Shown here: positions 47,025-60,666 of the stretch, one piece after another
Numbering within the stretch: the stretch's first letter is position 1
How the letters are laid out: each line of letters starts with the position of its first letter
Assembly (NCBI RefSeq): GCF_001411555.2
Contig: NC_049911.1
Coordinates: 28,927,044-28,991,043 of the forward strand
Origin: Juglans regia
Lineage: Eukaryota > Streptophyta > Magnoliopsida > Fagales > Juglandaceae
DNA length: 64,000 nucleotides
Reading direction: 5' to 3'
Position numbers and translations under genes: made by a program
Notes under the pieces: model-generated
Database searches by the model: none
What the model was told of the DNA's origin: nothing
The model's input: the letters and a program-made list of their open reading frames with translations, nothing else

Positions 47025-48176
47025 CTGAAATATATATTTAACAAATTTGTATTTTTTTTTAAATATTTAAAGGATTTAAAATGTTTGAAAAAAAAAATTT
47101 GACCGTTCTGTGGGAACTTTCGATGGCTCTCCTCGGTAGCTCTACTCGGTGGGTGTATCATACTATCGGCACCCTTTTTATTTTCATTTACTTTTCTCTC
47201 CAAACACAAAATATATAGGCGATACTTAGTGGGTGGATATGTGATTTTTTAGAATTCTTAAAATATTATAAATGTTATAAATCTTATTGTTGTACAGATT
47301 GGTATAACTTTGATTGGTATGACTTTAGTGGCACCGCGATATAATTTTAGTGACAATGGCCATATTGCATATAAATGAAGCTTTTCTTAATGTCCTCCAG
47401 CAAACAATATGAAATATCTCGAGATGAATTTCTTTACATCCGATTTCTTTTACACCCATGTATTACAGTATTAAAAAGCATTGCTATATTCTCCCAAAAA
47501 AAAAAAAAAAAAGCATTGCTATAGATAGACATTTTTTTTATATCCATGTATTAATACAACCTTTAGATAGAATAATGATAATTAAATAAAAAAAATGACC
47601 GTTAGATAAAATAAATACAACCGTTAGATCTACAAAATATAACTATTAAAAATAAATAAATAATTATAATTTATTGTTATAGAAAGTTAAATGGTTAATT
47701 CAATATAGAATTAAGTTTTGGATGAGGTAGCCCAAATGCAAAGCATGGTGCTACTCCCACAGAGGGAGGTCACCGAATAGGCAAAAAAACTTTTGCCTTT
47801 TTTTCTTTTCTTTTTTAAATATTTTTTTATTTATTAAAATAAAAAAAAACATAAATTCATTAAAAAACATTTACTTAACTAAAAAAAAACTGGATCGGTG
47901 GCCACCAGATAAGCATTTCCCAAATGCAAAAGGTTACATATTAATAAAAAAAATTGCCTAAACTAATGTTAATGCTCTTGACAAGAAAGCAAAATAATTA
48001 TAAGAAATGTGATATTTACGTAATTATTTAAAATTATGTTAATCTAAAAAAATAAATAAAATTATGTGGCTTCTTTATACATAGCTTATTGTGGAACTAG
48101 AATAACTATAAAAAAAAATTAGAACAAATATTTTATTGTTAATTGACGAGAGAGTGAGTCTCTGGGATAGAATTCC
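47025..48176. other. Intergenic, repeat-derived
   Basis: No gene. 47450-47660 holds related pieces (catccgattt, tacacccatgtatta, caaccgttagat) that look like an old miniature element, with a repeated aaaagcattgctata at 47475 and 47510. Confidence 0.4.
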
Positions 48177-48395
48177 ACGCGGCGTTTGTTTTCAGAGATG
48201 AGATGAGTTGAGATTAAAGTTAAAAAGTTGAATAAAATATTGTTAAAATATATTTTTTAATATTATTGTTATTTTGGGATTTGAAAAAATTGAATTGTTT
48301 ATTTTATTTTGTGTGGGGATTTGAGAAAGTTGTAATGATGAGGTGAGATGAGATGAGATGAGATGAGATGTTTCTGGAAAACAAACAATCCTCTA
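48177..48395. mobile_element. Family A miniature element
   Basis: Ends gcgtttgttttcagag and tctggaaaacaaac are inverted. The edges are agatgagatgagttgag and a (gagat)n run of about six units (48340-48370). Confidence 0.75.
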
Positions 48396-49380
48396 AAGTC
48401 AAATCTTCGTTCCAGTCTTTACCTATTCTGGCTTTTTTGCTTTTATTTTCACACTACTAATAGAGCAGCGTCCAAGGAACGTTTGCATTTTTTACAAAAA
48501 TTATAACATCTTTTATATAAAAAAAAATGATTGATAAATTATCTAATAAATTTTAATACTGATTTAATGTATAAAGTACGTTTGCCATATTTATCTAATT
48601 AAAAGAAAAAATACATTTTTTAAAAATAATGTGTCCAAACAGTAAATAAAATGTGACTCTTTACATGTAGCACAAAATCTTGAATAATTGAATTAGTTGT
48701 TAGTTCACAATCATCAAGATTCAAAGAGCACATATGATTGATTTGTAAAAAGTCTAATGCATAAGAGCCTAAAATCTAATATAAACAAGTATTTATGAAT
48801 TTCCATATTTCTCTAGTTTAATAAGAAGAGTTAGTTTCAATCGCAATATCTCCAAAGATTTCTTTTAGGTTGATCATCTGTATGTGAAAGATCAATCACA
48901 ATCATGTGTTAAAACTCTGCATGAAAGTTTCAACTCTACAAATTAATCATTTGACGGTAGAGATTAATGCATTCATGTCATGCTACCTCAAACCATGCAG
49001 TAGATGTAGCGAGCTTGTATGAAACAAATCCACCCTCCCTATTTCAACTCTTATATTTTGGAAGCCCAAAAAATATTTTAATTGTAGAAAATTATTTTAT
49101 CTAAATGATTTTAGTCAATTAAGAATATTATAATATTTAAATTATGTTAAAAACTATAATTATTTATATGGTTTTACTTTCTAAAAATATTTTACAAAAT
49201 TTCATCATTTATTTAATGACAAAATATTACTATTTTATAAATTAAATTTGATAGTTTATGTATGATATGATATTTATATTTTAATTATCTATTTTAAATT
49301 AGTTTAAATCAATATTTAAACTTCTATTGTTGGATCAAATTTGAGACTTAAGAGTTGGGATTTAAATCCCAAAAACTTTC
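48396..49380. other. Intergenic, AT-rich
   Basis: Nothing recognised. Confidence 0.5.
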
Positions 49381-49925
49381 ATTTTCTCCTCACTTTTCAT
49401 TTCTCACTCTCTCCTTCTCATTCAGCAGCCATGCCTTCCCTCTCTCTCACCTGATCTCCTCCCTCAAGCAGCCCAGCACCACCATGTGACGTCACCAACC
49501 ACTTTACCGGCTTCCCCTCACGCCGGCGACCAAACCCCACTGTCAAAGCCCCTTGGCAGCTCCTCCTTTAGCCGCACGCGAGCAGCCTGAAATGGGTCTC
49601 AACGCAAGGATTCTCCTCTCCACCCTTGCGCCACCGCGACTCAGCCCCAGCTCCACCAAGCACCACCACCTAGTTTCCCTCACGTTGTAGATCACTTCCA
49701 TGGAACCCACTACTTGTAGCTCCTCTCTAACCCCACCCACGCAGCCCCTCTACATGCACGAGTTTCTTCCTATAGTGTCGTCGTTAGCCAACCCCACGCC
49801 ACCTCACCGCCATGATGGCCTAGATCTGCCGCCTACAGCCCACGATGCCACCACCAACCTTCCACAGCACCTCCCTTGCCCCTCTATGCCCAGCCAAGCC
49901 TCTACCTCTCCCTTACTTTGATTTT
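49381..49925. other. C-rich island without a supported gene
   Basis: The plus strand is strongly rich in C (caccaccatg, ccaccgcgac, cccacccacg). Open frames on both strands (for example 49700-49921) are Pro/Ser/Thr-rich with no domain. The composition resembles the interior of the Pack-MULE-like element at 55966-57814. Confidence 0.4.
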
Positions 49926-50164
49926 ATAAATTTGTACAATTAGTATGATTTTGTGATCATCCTACGGTGATTTTGAGATGATTTATGGTGAGGTTGGTCT
50001 ATGTTTGCTATGATTGCTGTAGAGTTGTACAAATCAGGGACATAAGTGAAAGAAAGAAGTATACATTGTTCATTCATGTTCATCAATCGATAGATTCTTT
50101 TAAGTATAAAGAGATATTGAGGTTGGGACCACATTGATAAAAAGCCCAATCCAAGTTTAATAAA
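49926..50164. other. Intergenic
   Basis: Nothing recognised. Confidence 0.4.
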
Positions 50165-50415
50165 AAGTATTGTTATATCTATAAAGGAATTACACAAAAA
50201 CAATCTTATAAATTAATGACTTCATTTGATCCATTAGATCTACTTTACAATAAAAATAATTTTATAATCTGACGAACTAAATCAAGTCACATCAATCTGT
50301 GGAATTACTTTTGTGTAATCCCTTTGTCACATCGGTTTGTTGAATTATTTTTATATAATCTCTTTGTCACATCAGTTTGTAAAATTACTTTTATATAATT
50401 CCTTTATGATTAGAG
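50165..50415. mobile_element. Family B miniature element with partly duplicated right arm
   Basis: Left ataaaggaattacacaaaa pairs with the reverse complement of the right end, ataaaggaattatataaaa. The block (c)tttgtcacatc(a/g)(a/g)tttgt...ataat occurs two to three times in tandem at 50285-50400. Confidence 0.65.
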
Positions 50416-51277
50416 TATTTCCCTTAATCAAAAGACTCTTGTTTCAAGTGACCAGAATAAACCGAAACGTGAGTCCCACCCAGAACTTGAAACAAGATTT
50501 GGGGGAAACCAGAATAGCAAAATATATCGTTCGTTTTAGGTTCGAACAAATCACCTATCCAAGTGATATTTTATGAAGAAAAGTAACATTACTTCATTGC
50601 ATCTAATTCTAAACACGTTTCTTAAAAAAAAAAAAAAAAAAAAAAAATTCTAAACACGAATAAAAAAAAAGAGATTCAATTGTACAAATCTAAAAATTAA
50701 CAACACCTAACAGCCTCACAATGATCAATTTATAACAAAGAACCCAAGATTAGAAATAATCTGATTGGTCCCTGCCCGATACGTACATCCCATTCCAATA
50801 AGAAAGACAACTAGTCCACAAAGAGATTCAATAAAAACTACCCCAGAAAGTAATGTGGCGTGATGTGGTACTTTAAATTATAAAAATTTATTTAGTGTAA
50901 AACAAATATGATGTATCATATCATGACATATCTATTTGTGAAATAGCTTTTTGTGAATCTCTCTTTGTGAATGTAGCATTCTATTCCAATAATGAGCCAT
51001 GAAAAATAAAAAAACCTTCACTGTGAAGTTTATCATCAAACTTTCACAAAAACGGGAACCTTCACCTGTGCCTAGGGATGAAAGGAAAGGGTAGGAATAA
51101 CCGTGGGATCAGCCTGAAATGAGAACCTTTTCAATATTGTCAGGGTACATGTACATGTTTTTACAAACATAGATGATTGTTTTTCGCTACAAATTCAACA
51201 TAGAATGCATAGCTACACGAGAAACGTAATGTCAACAACAAGAGCAAAGTGTAATTGCAGGGTCAATATTTGAACCT
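50416..51277. other. Intergenic
   Basis: Contains an A run (about 50622-50647) and a weak family B relative (50880-50985). No gene seen; 51000-51277 probably includes the 3' UTR of the minus-strand gene that follows. Confidence 0.45.
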
Positions 51278-53239
51278 CTAGTCTATGCTTTCCTTCCTCT
51301 CAATACTTGACCTGCTGAGTACAAGTACGCCAATTATGATGAGCAGGGCACCTGCAAACCACTACCAGACAAACCTTTTCATCAGAACATGAACAATTTA
51401 AGCGCCTTAGGCTTGCTAAAACCAAATTATCTCTCTTAGTGTTGCACTTAATGTTCTTCAAAAGAATAAACCAAATAAGAAGAATAATCAAAATATGAAT
51501 TGACAATCACTAATTAATATTATTAATCTCCGACCAGAGAAAAGCAACTATTAGCTAGAGTTGGCAAGTCCACTTTTCAGCACTGGTTCCAAAACTGCAG
51601 TAAGATGAAAACTCGGCCATCTTAGGGGAGGTTTGGATACAAAATGGCTTTTAACTCATCTTATCTAATTATTACAATTTTTTACACAAAATATAATAAA
51701 TAATTCAACTTTTTAAAATCTTAAAATAATAATAATATTCTAACAATATTTTATTCAATTTTTAACTTTCATATCAATTAATCTCAACTCACTACCTCAA
51801 CTTTCAGGTAATCATCAATCACCACAGTGATATGATTTTGGACTGCGGCCAAAATGCCAAGCGCCATCCAGGCATAACATGAGAGAACCCCAAATGGGGT
51901 GAACACCAAGGTCTCTAGCAGCATAATATTGTAGAAAGAGAATATTAAAATAAACGATTGGCTTAAATGCATTCTCATATGATAACTGTTCATTGACAAT
52001 ACTGGATGTCACCTCTTTTTGAATGGGAAATCGATAGATATGGCAACTACATGGATACCTAAGGCAATCCAACCTTTCTCCTGGTATAGGAGCTCTGTTC
52101 TTCATTAATTCTCTTTCATCTAGCTACTCTGAATCGTGATACTAGACAACTCAAACTCTGGTTTTCACAAATAATCAAGTACCTACTTTCCTTGCACCAG
52201 GACTTTCTTTTCCCCTTTGGGCATCAGGACTGTTCTTGCTTTCAGAAACTAGCACTGGATGTATATCAACAGGAACTAAAATAGAAACCCAGAGACTCTT
52301 TGAAAACCAATTTTTTATCAGGGCGGCCATAATTCATATTTTTTTTCATATTTAATAGATTTACCTGAAATGACAATGCCTCCTCGAACAAGAAAAATCC
52401 AGCTAGACCAGAAAAGAGGAAATTGGTAGCAAAGTTTGTTACCGTAGCTTGTAGAGAAGAGAGAGCTTTAAGGCTGTTGACATAACATCCCCACATCGTC
52501 GCATTGAATAATATGACCATGGAAAATCTAACAAACTGTACGGAAATAAGAAATGGGTCAGATATGAGATATCAATGCAAGAATGAAAAAATAGAACAAA
52601 GAAAAAAGGCAAAATTAATCGTCGTATGATATCAGTATCAACATTGGGTAATATTAAAGAACAAAAGGTGAAAAAGTTTGCAAGCGACAGTCTCACATTA
52701 TTGTCTAACTAATGTTTGCAAGAATTAGTTTGACAGAAAACCCGTTCTTCTTGTGTGTAAGATTAGTGAGTCCCACACTCACGGGGATGAAATTGATTCG
52801 ATTTTTTAAGATTGTGAGTGGTCTTCAAGAGGCATATTCCAAGTAATGGAAGATGAAATGAACATGTCTATATTACGCAGGCGCCCTGGGAGAACTGTAA
52901 AGTGTTTGTGCTAACCCTGTGTGTTCTAAACGGTGAATCTGTCCCTCGTCTTTGGCCTTCTGTTGCTGTTACTGCCCAATTTGTGTTTGTTGATTTGTCT
53001 CCCTTATTTACCCACGTGATTTGCTAGTCTAAACCATTCGGCAAATGAGATCAAACATAAAATTGGCACTGCAAGGAATGAGTTAATACTGGATGAAAAA
53101 CGTACTATATAGTATAAACAACCAGAATGATGAATGAACGCACCTGAGAGGTGAAGAGCTTTGCGGAAATGGCAGCAAGAGCAGCCGTAACTCCGGCTAA
53201 GATTGCCCAGGCGTAGCCCTTCCTCTCTCTAGCCTCCAT
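51278..53239 (-). CDS. Small four-helix membrane protein, TMEM42 / EamA (drug-metabolite transporter) type
   Basis: Three exons on the minus strand, 53239-53144, 52535-52365 and 51361-51278, join in phase 0 to 116 residues. Hydrophobic segments are GYAWAILAGVTAALAAISAK, FSMVILFNATMWGCYVNSL, ATVTNFATNFLFSGLAGFFL and WFAGALLIIIGVLVLS. The pattern resembles half of an EamA protein, as in TMEM42-like proteins of plants and animals. The function is unknown and transport is only inferred from the fold family. The start MEARERKGY was chosen because it directly precedes the first helix; an open frame continues upstream without an ATG. Intron 2 (about 1 kb) carries a family A element. All junctions are GT-AG. 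Confidence 0.8.
51630..51800. mobile_element. Family A miniature element in an intron
   Basis: Begins gtttggatacaaaatgg, then AT-rich core, with ttaatctcaactcactac at the far side (the reverse of the GAGTTGAGAT edge). Lies within intron 2 of the TMEM42-like gene. Confidence 0.7.
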
Positions 53240-53605
53240 CACAGTATCAGATTCAGATGCGAGGTGGCCTTCTTTCTTCAAACCTCCCTCGTCCGATCTT
53301 GGCAAAGGTGGATACCGGGTTCGATACTGCCGGTTATTCTTTCCCCACTTTTTTTTGGTTGGGGCGAGGGAACTGGTTTTTTCTGGTTTTTTATTGACAC
53401 CTATTGTTCGGAGTCTGGACTAGATCTCGTAACTCGTTCACTTTTACAAATTTTTTCGATTAATTTAATTTAATTATTATAATTTTTTTTTAAAATATTT
53501 ATATAAAATAAAATAAAAAATTTAATTTTTTTAAATAAAATATATAAATTATATTTTAATAATATTTTATTCAATTATCAACTTTTATCTTAATTCATTT
53601 TATAA
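53240..53605. other. 5' region of the TMEM42-like gene and AT-rich DNA
   Basis: 53240-53340 is the GC-richer leader; 53455-53605 is an AT-rich stretch resembling the core of a family A element in reverse. Confidence 0.4.
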
Positions 53606-53815
53606 TTAAGGTCTCGTTTATTTTTACAGATGAAATGAATTAAAATTAAAATTAAAATTTAAATAAAATTTTATTATAATATTATTTTTATTTTAAAATT
53701 TTAAAAAATTGAATTGTTTATTTTATGTAAAAATTTGAAAAAATTATACTGATTAGATAAGATGAGATGATATGAATTAAGAGAAATTATAAAAATAAAC
53801 TAGACCTAAGAGAGT
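53606..53815. mobile_element. Family A miniature element (diverged)
   Basis: Ends ctcgtttatttttacagatga and tataaaaataaactag are inverted. The core taatattatttttatttt and the edge gataagatgagatgat match the family. Confidence 0.6.
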
Positions 53816-54222
53816 AAGGCATCACAAAGAAAAACTTTAAATAACTACACTAAAGTTGTGTTTGATTGTTTAACTAAACTTAATTCATCTTAATTTATCT
53901 CAAATTAATTATTAATGAGATCCATTATTTTTTCAATTCTTCATATAAAAATTAAATTTAGCTCTATCTATTTTATATATTTCAATCTAAAAGGTTAAAT
54001 TATTCTCAACTTAAAAAAATTAAATTAATCTCAATTACGTTTATTACTTTAAATGACCATTAAATTATTAATCTAACCATTGAGATAAATCAAACGTATA
54101 AATTTATGTTTGAAGATAGAATATTTTTATAAAATAATAATTTTAATTTATTTTTTTAAGGAAAAATAATAATTTTATTAGAAACACACGCTGGAAATCC
54201 TCATCTCATAAAGGGGAACCAA
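53816..54222. other. AT-rich spacer upstream of the H3.3 gene
   Basis: No gene; 53850-54090 is another AT-rich stretch with gtttgattg...tcaaac-like ends, possibly an old miniature element. Confidence 0.4.
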
Positions 54223-55323
<1,101 letters not shown>

Positions 55324-55965
55324 TTGGATTTTGGAGCCCGATGTTTGCGTATTAGATTTTGCACTTATTAGGCCGTGCTTACTTCTTTTGATATTGTACA
55401 GTAGTCAAAGATTAGGAAAATTAGCCAGTTTCTGAGGCCCGCAATACTATATGAATTTGGTTTCTTGAACATTTATTTGCGGTGCTTCCCTTTGTGGTTC
55501 GTGTGAAGTGTTTTCAGCACTTGCACGATCATGTTGTGTTGCCATCGTCATTGCATGGGTCATGGCTTGTGGTTGATAGCTTTGCTTTTTGTGTTTACTT
55601 AGCGATCAATAAGTTGTTATTCCGTGTTATGGGGTTATTCATTTACCTAGAAACCTCTATGAAAGTGCTTTCACGCCAAGTCCCCCATTATAATACAATC
55701 TCCATGCTTGCCGATTGATGTGGTTGTACATTTACGGTGCAACTTGGTTTGGGTATTTGTCCTCTTTTAGTAGGCGTTTTGATTTGTTTATTGTGAAGTT
55801 TAATCGCGAATTCGGGAATTATCAAGTTGTTTCTGAATGTTGATAACTGATAAAGAGGAAGGGTCGAAGGATTGGAAAAAAAAAACAGAGAGTTCAAGAG
55901 AAAAACTTAGAAACGGTGTGAGGTCCTCATTTTCACATTGGCCAATAGGATTTCAATATGGGAAA
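55324..55965 (+). other. H3.3 3' UTR and spacer
   Basis: T/G-rich transcribed-looking DNA after the stop codon; no further coding sequence. An open frame at 55482-55718 has no domain. Confidence 0.55.
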
Positions 55966-57814
55966 CAGAAATGCTAGTTATAACCTGTGTGTGCAACTTT
56001 TGCACAACCGGCTAACAAAATTGGGTCTCATCATCTTATTTTTTCTTTCGTCTTTTAGTCTTTCTCTCCCCTTTCATCTTCTTAAACAACTTTCTTTTCT
56101 TTTTTTTTTAACAGAACTGGAAGCATTCTATTACTTAGAAAAATCTAACAGACGTGATCCTCAAAAATCTAACACATTCCTCAAATGGTAGAATGCATCT
56201 TCTATTACTCATGATCTTTAAACATTTGAAGCAAAAAAATTCATATTTCCGTTATTGAGGTTTAAACATTATGTAAAACTAAAAATGAAAATAAGAGGTT
56301 TTTCAAACTTAAAAACTGCAAATCATGTTTTTGCCAAGCCTTTACTCTTGTGGTACAGTCGGACGAAATGCAGCAACATCACCTTTCAAATAGCTCTTCG
56401 ACCTCAACCTTAGATGAAATCCATTCCAGAACCCATATACATGTCGACATTCACGAAATTTTTCACTACCATGTGCTGGCCTTTTTTTTTTCCGCTACGT
56501 GCACCCCACATGCACGACTCTACCTTCATGTGAATGCTGCCCTTCCATCCCTCCCTGTTCTCCATTTTTATATCAACAAATACACATGTATTCCACCCCA
56601 CCTCACATAAATCACCAACCCAAGCTACAGCAACTCCGCCAGCCACGTATCGGAACAAACCAAGAAGAAGAAAACAACTCCCGTGCATCCTCTCCACCAC
56701 GGAATCACAAACCGTGTACGTCCACACTGCAACCTTCCACAGGCTGCACCACCGTATCCGATATTCAAGTATAGTTTCACCACCCTCTTCAAGCCGAAAG
56801 CCAACTTGTGCCACGGGTTACACCCCTATAGCCCATTTTTCCTCTACGTTTTCAACTCACACAGCAAGCCCCATACTCCTTTGTTTTAACCATCCAAAAA
56901 CAGAGCAAAAACAGCCCTTGTTTCACCATTTAGACCACTGTCCTCACACGAAACCTCAACCATCCACGTCCAGGAAACACCAAAGCCCAAGCCCCACCAT
57001 GCCAACCACCGAAAATAACCTCACTGTGGAGTTGTCCACGCCGCAAAACCCCAGGAAGCTGCACCCTCACGACTCCCCACAACCATAGCCTCAGCCCTAC
57101 ATTTGGTCCCGCAGCACTGCTACTCTGGCGCACCACCACCAGAACCTTAGAACACCATCGCGAACCACCCCATTCTTACTCGCAGCAACGCCTCACACAA
57201 CTCTGTTTTTCCCACCCAAAAACAGAGCAGTCGTCCACGCCAACATCCCTGTTTCCTCCACACCTCAACCGCACGGGCCCCCGTTCGTACTCCTCAGATC
57301 AAGGCCAAACGCCAGCAACGACGGAAGCTGCCAACCATTGTCCCGACTACCGTAAGTCATTCTCTCTCCCTCGCGTTAATCTCACTATCCCTGTGTCTCT
57401 CTCTTTCTCTCACATTATCTCCCTCTCTCTCATCACTCTTTCTCTCTCTATGCTCAGCTGCCCATCCGCCGGCGTATACACCTCAGCCACCCAAATTTCC
57501 GTCGCATCCTCTTCACGGTGCCGCTGTCTCTTAGTTTTCCTTAGGTAAGTGCTGCGGCCACATCATCTTGGTCTTTCTTTGTTCTTTTGTTTTTCATTTC
57601 GTTCTCATCTATTAGATTTTTCTCGTGAGTAATGCTGTAATAGAATGCTTATAGTTGAGTATAAAAGAAAAGAGAGTTGTTTGAGAAATGGAAAAATGAA
57701 AGGGGAGAGAAAGACCAAAAGACGGAGGAAGAAAAGGAAAAAAAGACGGTGGGACCCAATTGTGTCAGTCAGTTGCGCAAAGATTGCGCACGCCGGTTGT
57801 AAGTAGCATTTCTG
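55966..57814. mobile_element. Pack-MULE-like element with inverted ends of about 145 bp
   Basis: The left end cagaaatgctagttataacc and the reverse complement of the right end, cagaaatgctacttacaacc, continue to match for about 145 bases (55966-56110 against 57665-57814), through ctttctctcccctttcat and aaacaactttcttttct. Such long ends fit Mutator-like elements. The interior (56340-57540) is unlike its surroundings: very C-rich on the plus strand, with no transposase. I found no clear 9-bp duplication at these borders, so the exact ends or the age remain open. Confidence 0.75.
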
Positions 57815-60118
57815 TTATAGTAAAGTGATGAGAAAAATATCGTCATCAATGATTGGTAACTTACTTTTGACAAATACCGAAATTATACTAATCTCGACTT
57901 TACTTAGAAAAGTCACTAAGATTTTTATAATTGCAAATTAAAATAAATTTAATTCAAAGAAAATACTCAAAGGAAAATAAAGATATTGTTCAAAGATCAA
58001 ATCAATGTGAAAGAAAACTTCTAGGAAATCGATTTCACCTAATTTCTCACAATATTTTACTCATCTAACTAATTGAATTTAATTCTCTCTTTTTATTCGC
58101 AAATCTCCACAAACATCCAAAAACCTCTTTCGACAGTCAATTGGAAGTTATTCTTGTTCATCATTTTACTCAAGAGTATGCAAATTAATAAAGTAAGAAA
58201 GTAATAAGACCAATAATTTTAATACTACATAGGTTCATATAAGTCTTTCGATCTATATATTTACATATGATGAAATATTCAAGATCTATCCTATAATTCC
58301 CTCTTTTGACAGCAAATCACAAGATTAAAATCATCTAATTAGTAGCCAGTTATTTAGAAGCAATAAGCTCAGAATAAATCAGACAAATATAAAAGATAAT
58401 TACTTCAAATTAACATAGAAAAATAAGTATAGTTCGGAACTAGATTACATCGTTTTCCTAGAATAAAGAAAATTTAGTTAATGCTAAAAATTAAATTCAA
58501 CATAAATGAATTCACCATAATTTTTCTGAGAGAAGAATAAAAAAAAATGAACACTGAAAATGCTCCTCGTAATCTGCAGTGTCGTCCATCGCAAGCTGCA
58601 GCGTCTGAAATGAAAAACTCTAAAAAAAATGCCCCTCTAAAAAACTCTTTAATTTTGTGCTAATGATATGCTTAAATATGGTAGGAAAGAAACCCTAGTG
58701 TTTTCATATTTCCTCACACAAAATCACCTAAATTTTAGGACTAAACTTGGCAACCCCGTATGCATTTTAGGAGTTTGAATTTGGAAATCCTTATTAGAGA
58801 CAAATTTGTAGCCCTTTAATATAGATTTTCAACGCATCAAGAATCGCATCAATCCGATATTGAAACAAAAAGTTATGATTAAAATACTAAACTGTGTTCA
58901 TGCTGTCTACTAGCGCATTTTAGACTCTGATCTGAATTACTCTCAAACCCCATCATTATCCTTATTTGAAGAATCCTACACTCATTGAAAGTTCTTAAGT
59001 TGTTCAACGTCTTGCCCACTTGAAAGTCCTTTGAATTTGAATGGGTTTGGACTTGTTCTTTTATAAACTCTGAAATTAAATATAAAAATCTGCTCAGGAG
59101 TATCCCAAAGTAAATAGAAACTCAATTCAAGAATACACATTAATTTCAATGATTTCTATTAAAATTTTAACATTTTAGTCTAATAATAAGGTATTTAGAC
59201 TAAAATTTAAAGTTAAGAAGTGATAAAATATAAGAAATTATGCAAGTCATCAATAATCCTATCACTATCATTCAATATATGTATGAGATGTATATTTGTC
59301 TTACAATGGATCAACACTTTATTGAATCAACTTTATTCATTTCTTTCTTCTCTCCCCTCCCTTCGCTCCTCTCCCCTTTTGATTCTCCTCTCTCCTCTCT
59401 CCTTTTATTTCTATGCTCTTCCTCTCCCCTTCTGATTCTTCTTTTCCTAACGTGGGTATAAGAATGAAATGTATTTTTGGATATACTCATTTCTTATTTG
59501 AATAGCATTTTGGGTATAGGAAGGCATTGGTTTTTTATATGGAAAGACGTCTAGAGGGTGATAAGAGTCTAAGACTAATTGGATTATGCATGAATATAAA
59601 GTCAAGAATCTACCTCTAAGCAAAATGTGCTCTCAAATGGCATCAATGTACAAATAAGTTTTTCATTCTTTCATTTTATCACTAGAAAACTATTTTCTTA
59701 AGCAGCTTTGTGATCCTTTTTCCAACCCATTATGCTGTATTTTAAGATTCTTCTATTTTTCTTATACTGAGCATCAACACTTAATCTTATAATGTGTTTT
59801 GCAGGATTCATAAGAAACAACCTATTAAATCCACCAAAACTCAAACTATAATTAGGGTTCCTGACATGGTAATTGATTCAACTTCTTTGGAAGATAATGA
59901 TGAGGGGATCATGAGCATATAGGTAAGATGAACTTGGGTTTGGGAGTTCCATGTATGATATTTCGCACAAATCATTTTGAATCGGAGGCTCAAGATTTCT
60001 CACAGTTTCTCAGCAATCAAAAATAAATTATCAAATCAAAATTTAGTTTATCTAACCTCAGAGAGCTACAAATTTCTTCAAGCAATGGAAGCTACAAATC
60101 TTTTCAACCGATGGGGGG
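57815..60118. other. Intergenic, AT-rich
   Basis: No gene recognised. A polypyrimidine tract (59340-59450) makes false open frames. Short exon-like pieces near 59805-59925 have no support. Confidence 0.5.
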
Positions 60119-60126
60119 GTTTCGAA
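60119..60126. repeat. 8-bp target duplication, left (second hAT element)
   Basis: GTTTCGAA, repeated exactly at 60659-60666. Confidence 0.85.
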
Positions 60127-60658
60127 TAGGGGTGGGCAGCGGGGCCCCACCCCCCGCCCCCGTTTCACATATAATTTATATATATATAAATAAATATATT
60201 GTATATAGATATATACAATTTATTAAATATTTAAAATTATATTCAAGTCATTGGATTGCCTTGGCCTATTAGGCTAACCTTTATATAGGAGGCCAAGGCA
60301 ATACAATAGTCATCCTTAAGCAATGTGAGATTTACTACTAAGTCCCACATTGCTTAAGGATGACTATTGTATTGCATTGGTCTCCTATATAAATGTTGGT
60401 TTAGGATGCCAAATCAATCCAAACTCTAACTCAAATGAGTTTAAGTTTTTTTTTATATTTATAAATTTTAATTTATTATTTAAATTATATTATAATTTGG
60501 GTCTAAAAAAATATTTTTAGACCAATTTTTTTTTTTAAACATAATATGGTACCTAGGGGGGGGGGGCGGATGAAATTTTTTACCCCGCCCCCGCCTCCTG
60601 GGGGCGGGAGGCTGGGGAGAGTACCCTCCCGCCCCGCACCATGCGGGTATCACCCCTA
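60127..60658. mobile_element. Non-autonomous hAT element, GC-rich ends, with nested palindrome
   Basis: Flanked by the exact 8-bp duplication GTTTCGAA. Starts TAGGGGTGGGCAGCGGGG; the reverse complement of its end starts TAGGGGTGATACCCGC. Subterminal runs of ccccgcccccg and gggggcgggag surround an AT-rich interior. Same terminal motif (TAGGGGTG) as the hAT element at 46169-46877. Length 532 bp, no coding sequence. Confidence 0.87.
60251..60422. repeat. Near-perfect palindrome of about 170 bp inside the hAT element
   Basis: Arms of about 80 bases (60251-60330 and 60341-60422) pair with few mismatches around a spacer of about 10 bases. The inner 30 bases (caatacaatagtcatcctta... and its complement) are perfect. 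Each arm contains a CCCACATTGC or CTCACATTGC sequence followed about 35 bases outward by TATATAA/TATATAAA. Confidence 0.88.
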
Positions 60659-60666
60659 GTTTCGAA

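Noticed and set aside
49700..49921. Pro/Ser/Thr-rich protein
   Set aside because: Low-complexity translation of C-rich DNA; equal-looking frames on the other strand.
51815..52105. Second membrane-like frame in the TMEM42-like intron
   Set aside because: Lies in the intron between two well-defined exons, no conserved motif, overlaps a miniature element edge.
56534..57088. His/Thr/Pro-rich protein of 184 codons
   Set aside because: Several overlapping open frames on both strands of a C-rich cargo inside a transposon-like element; no domain.
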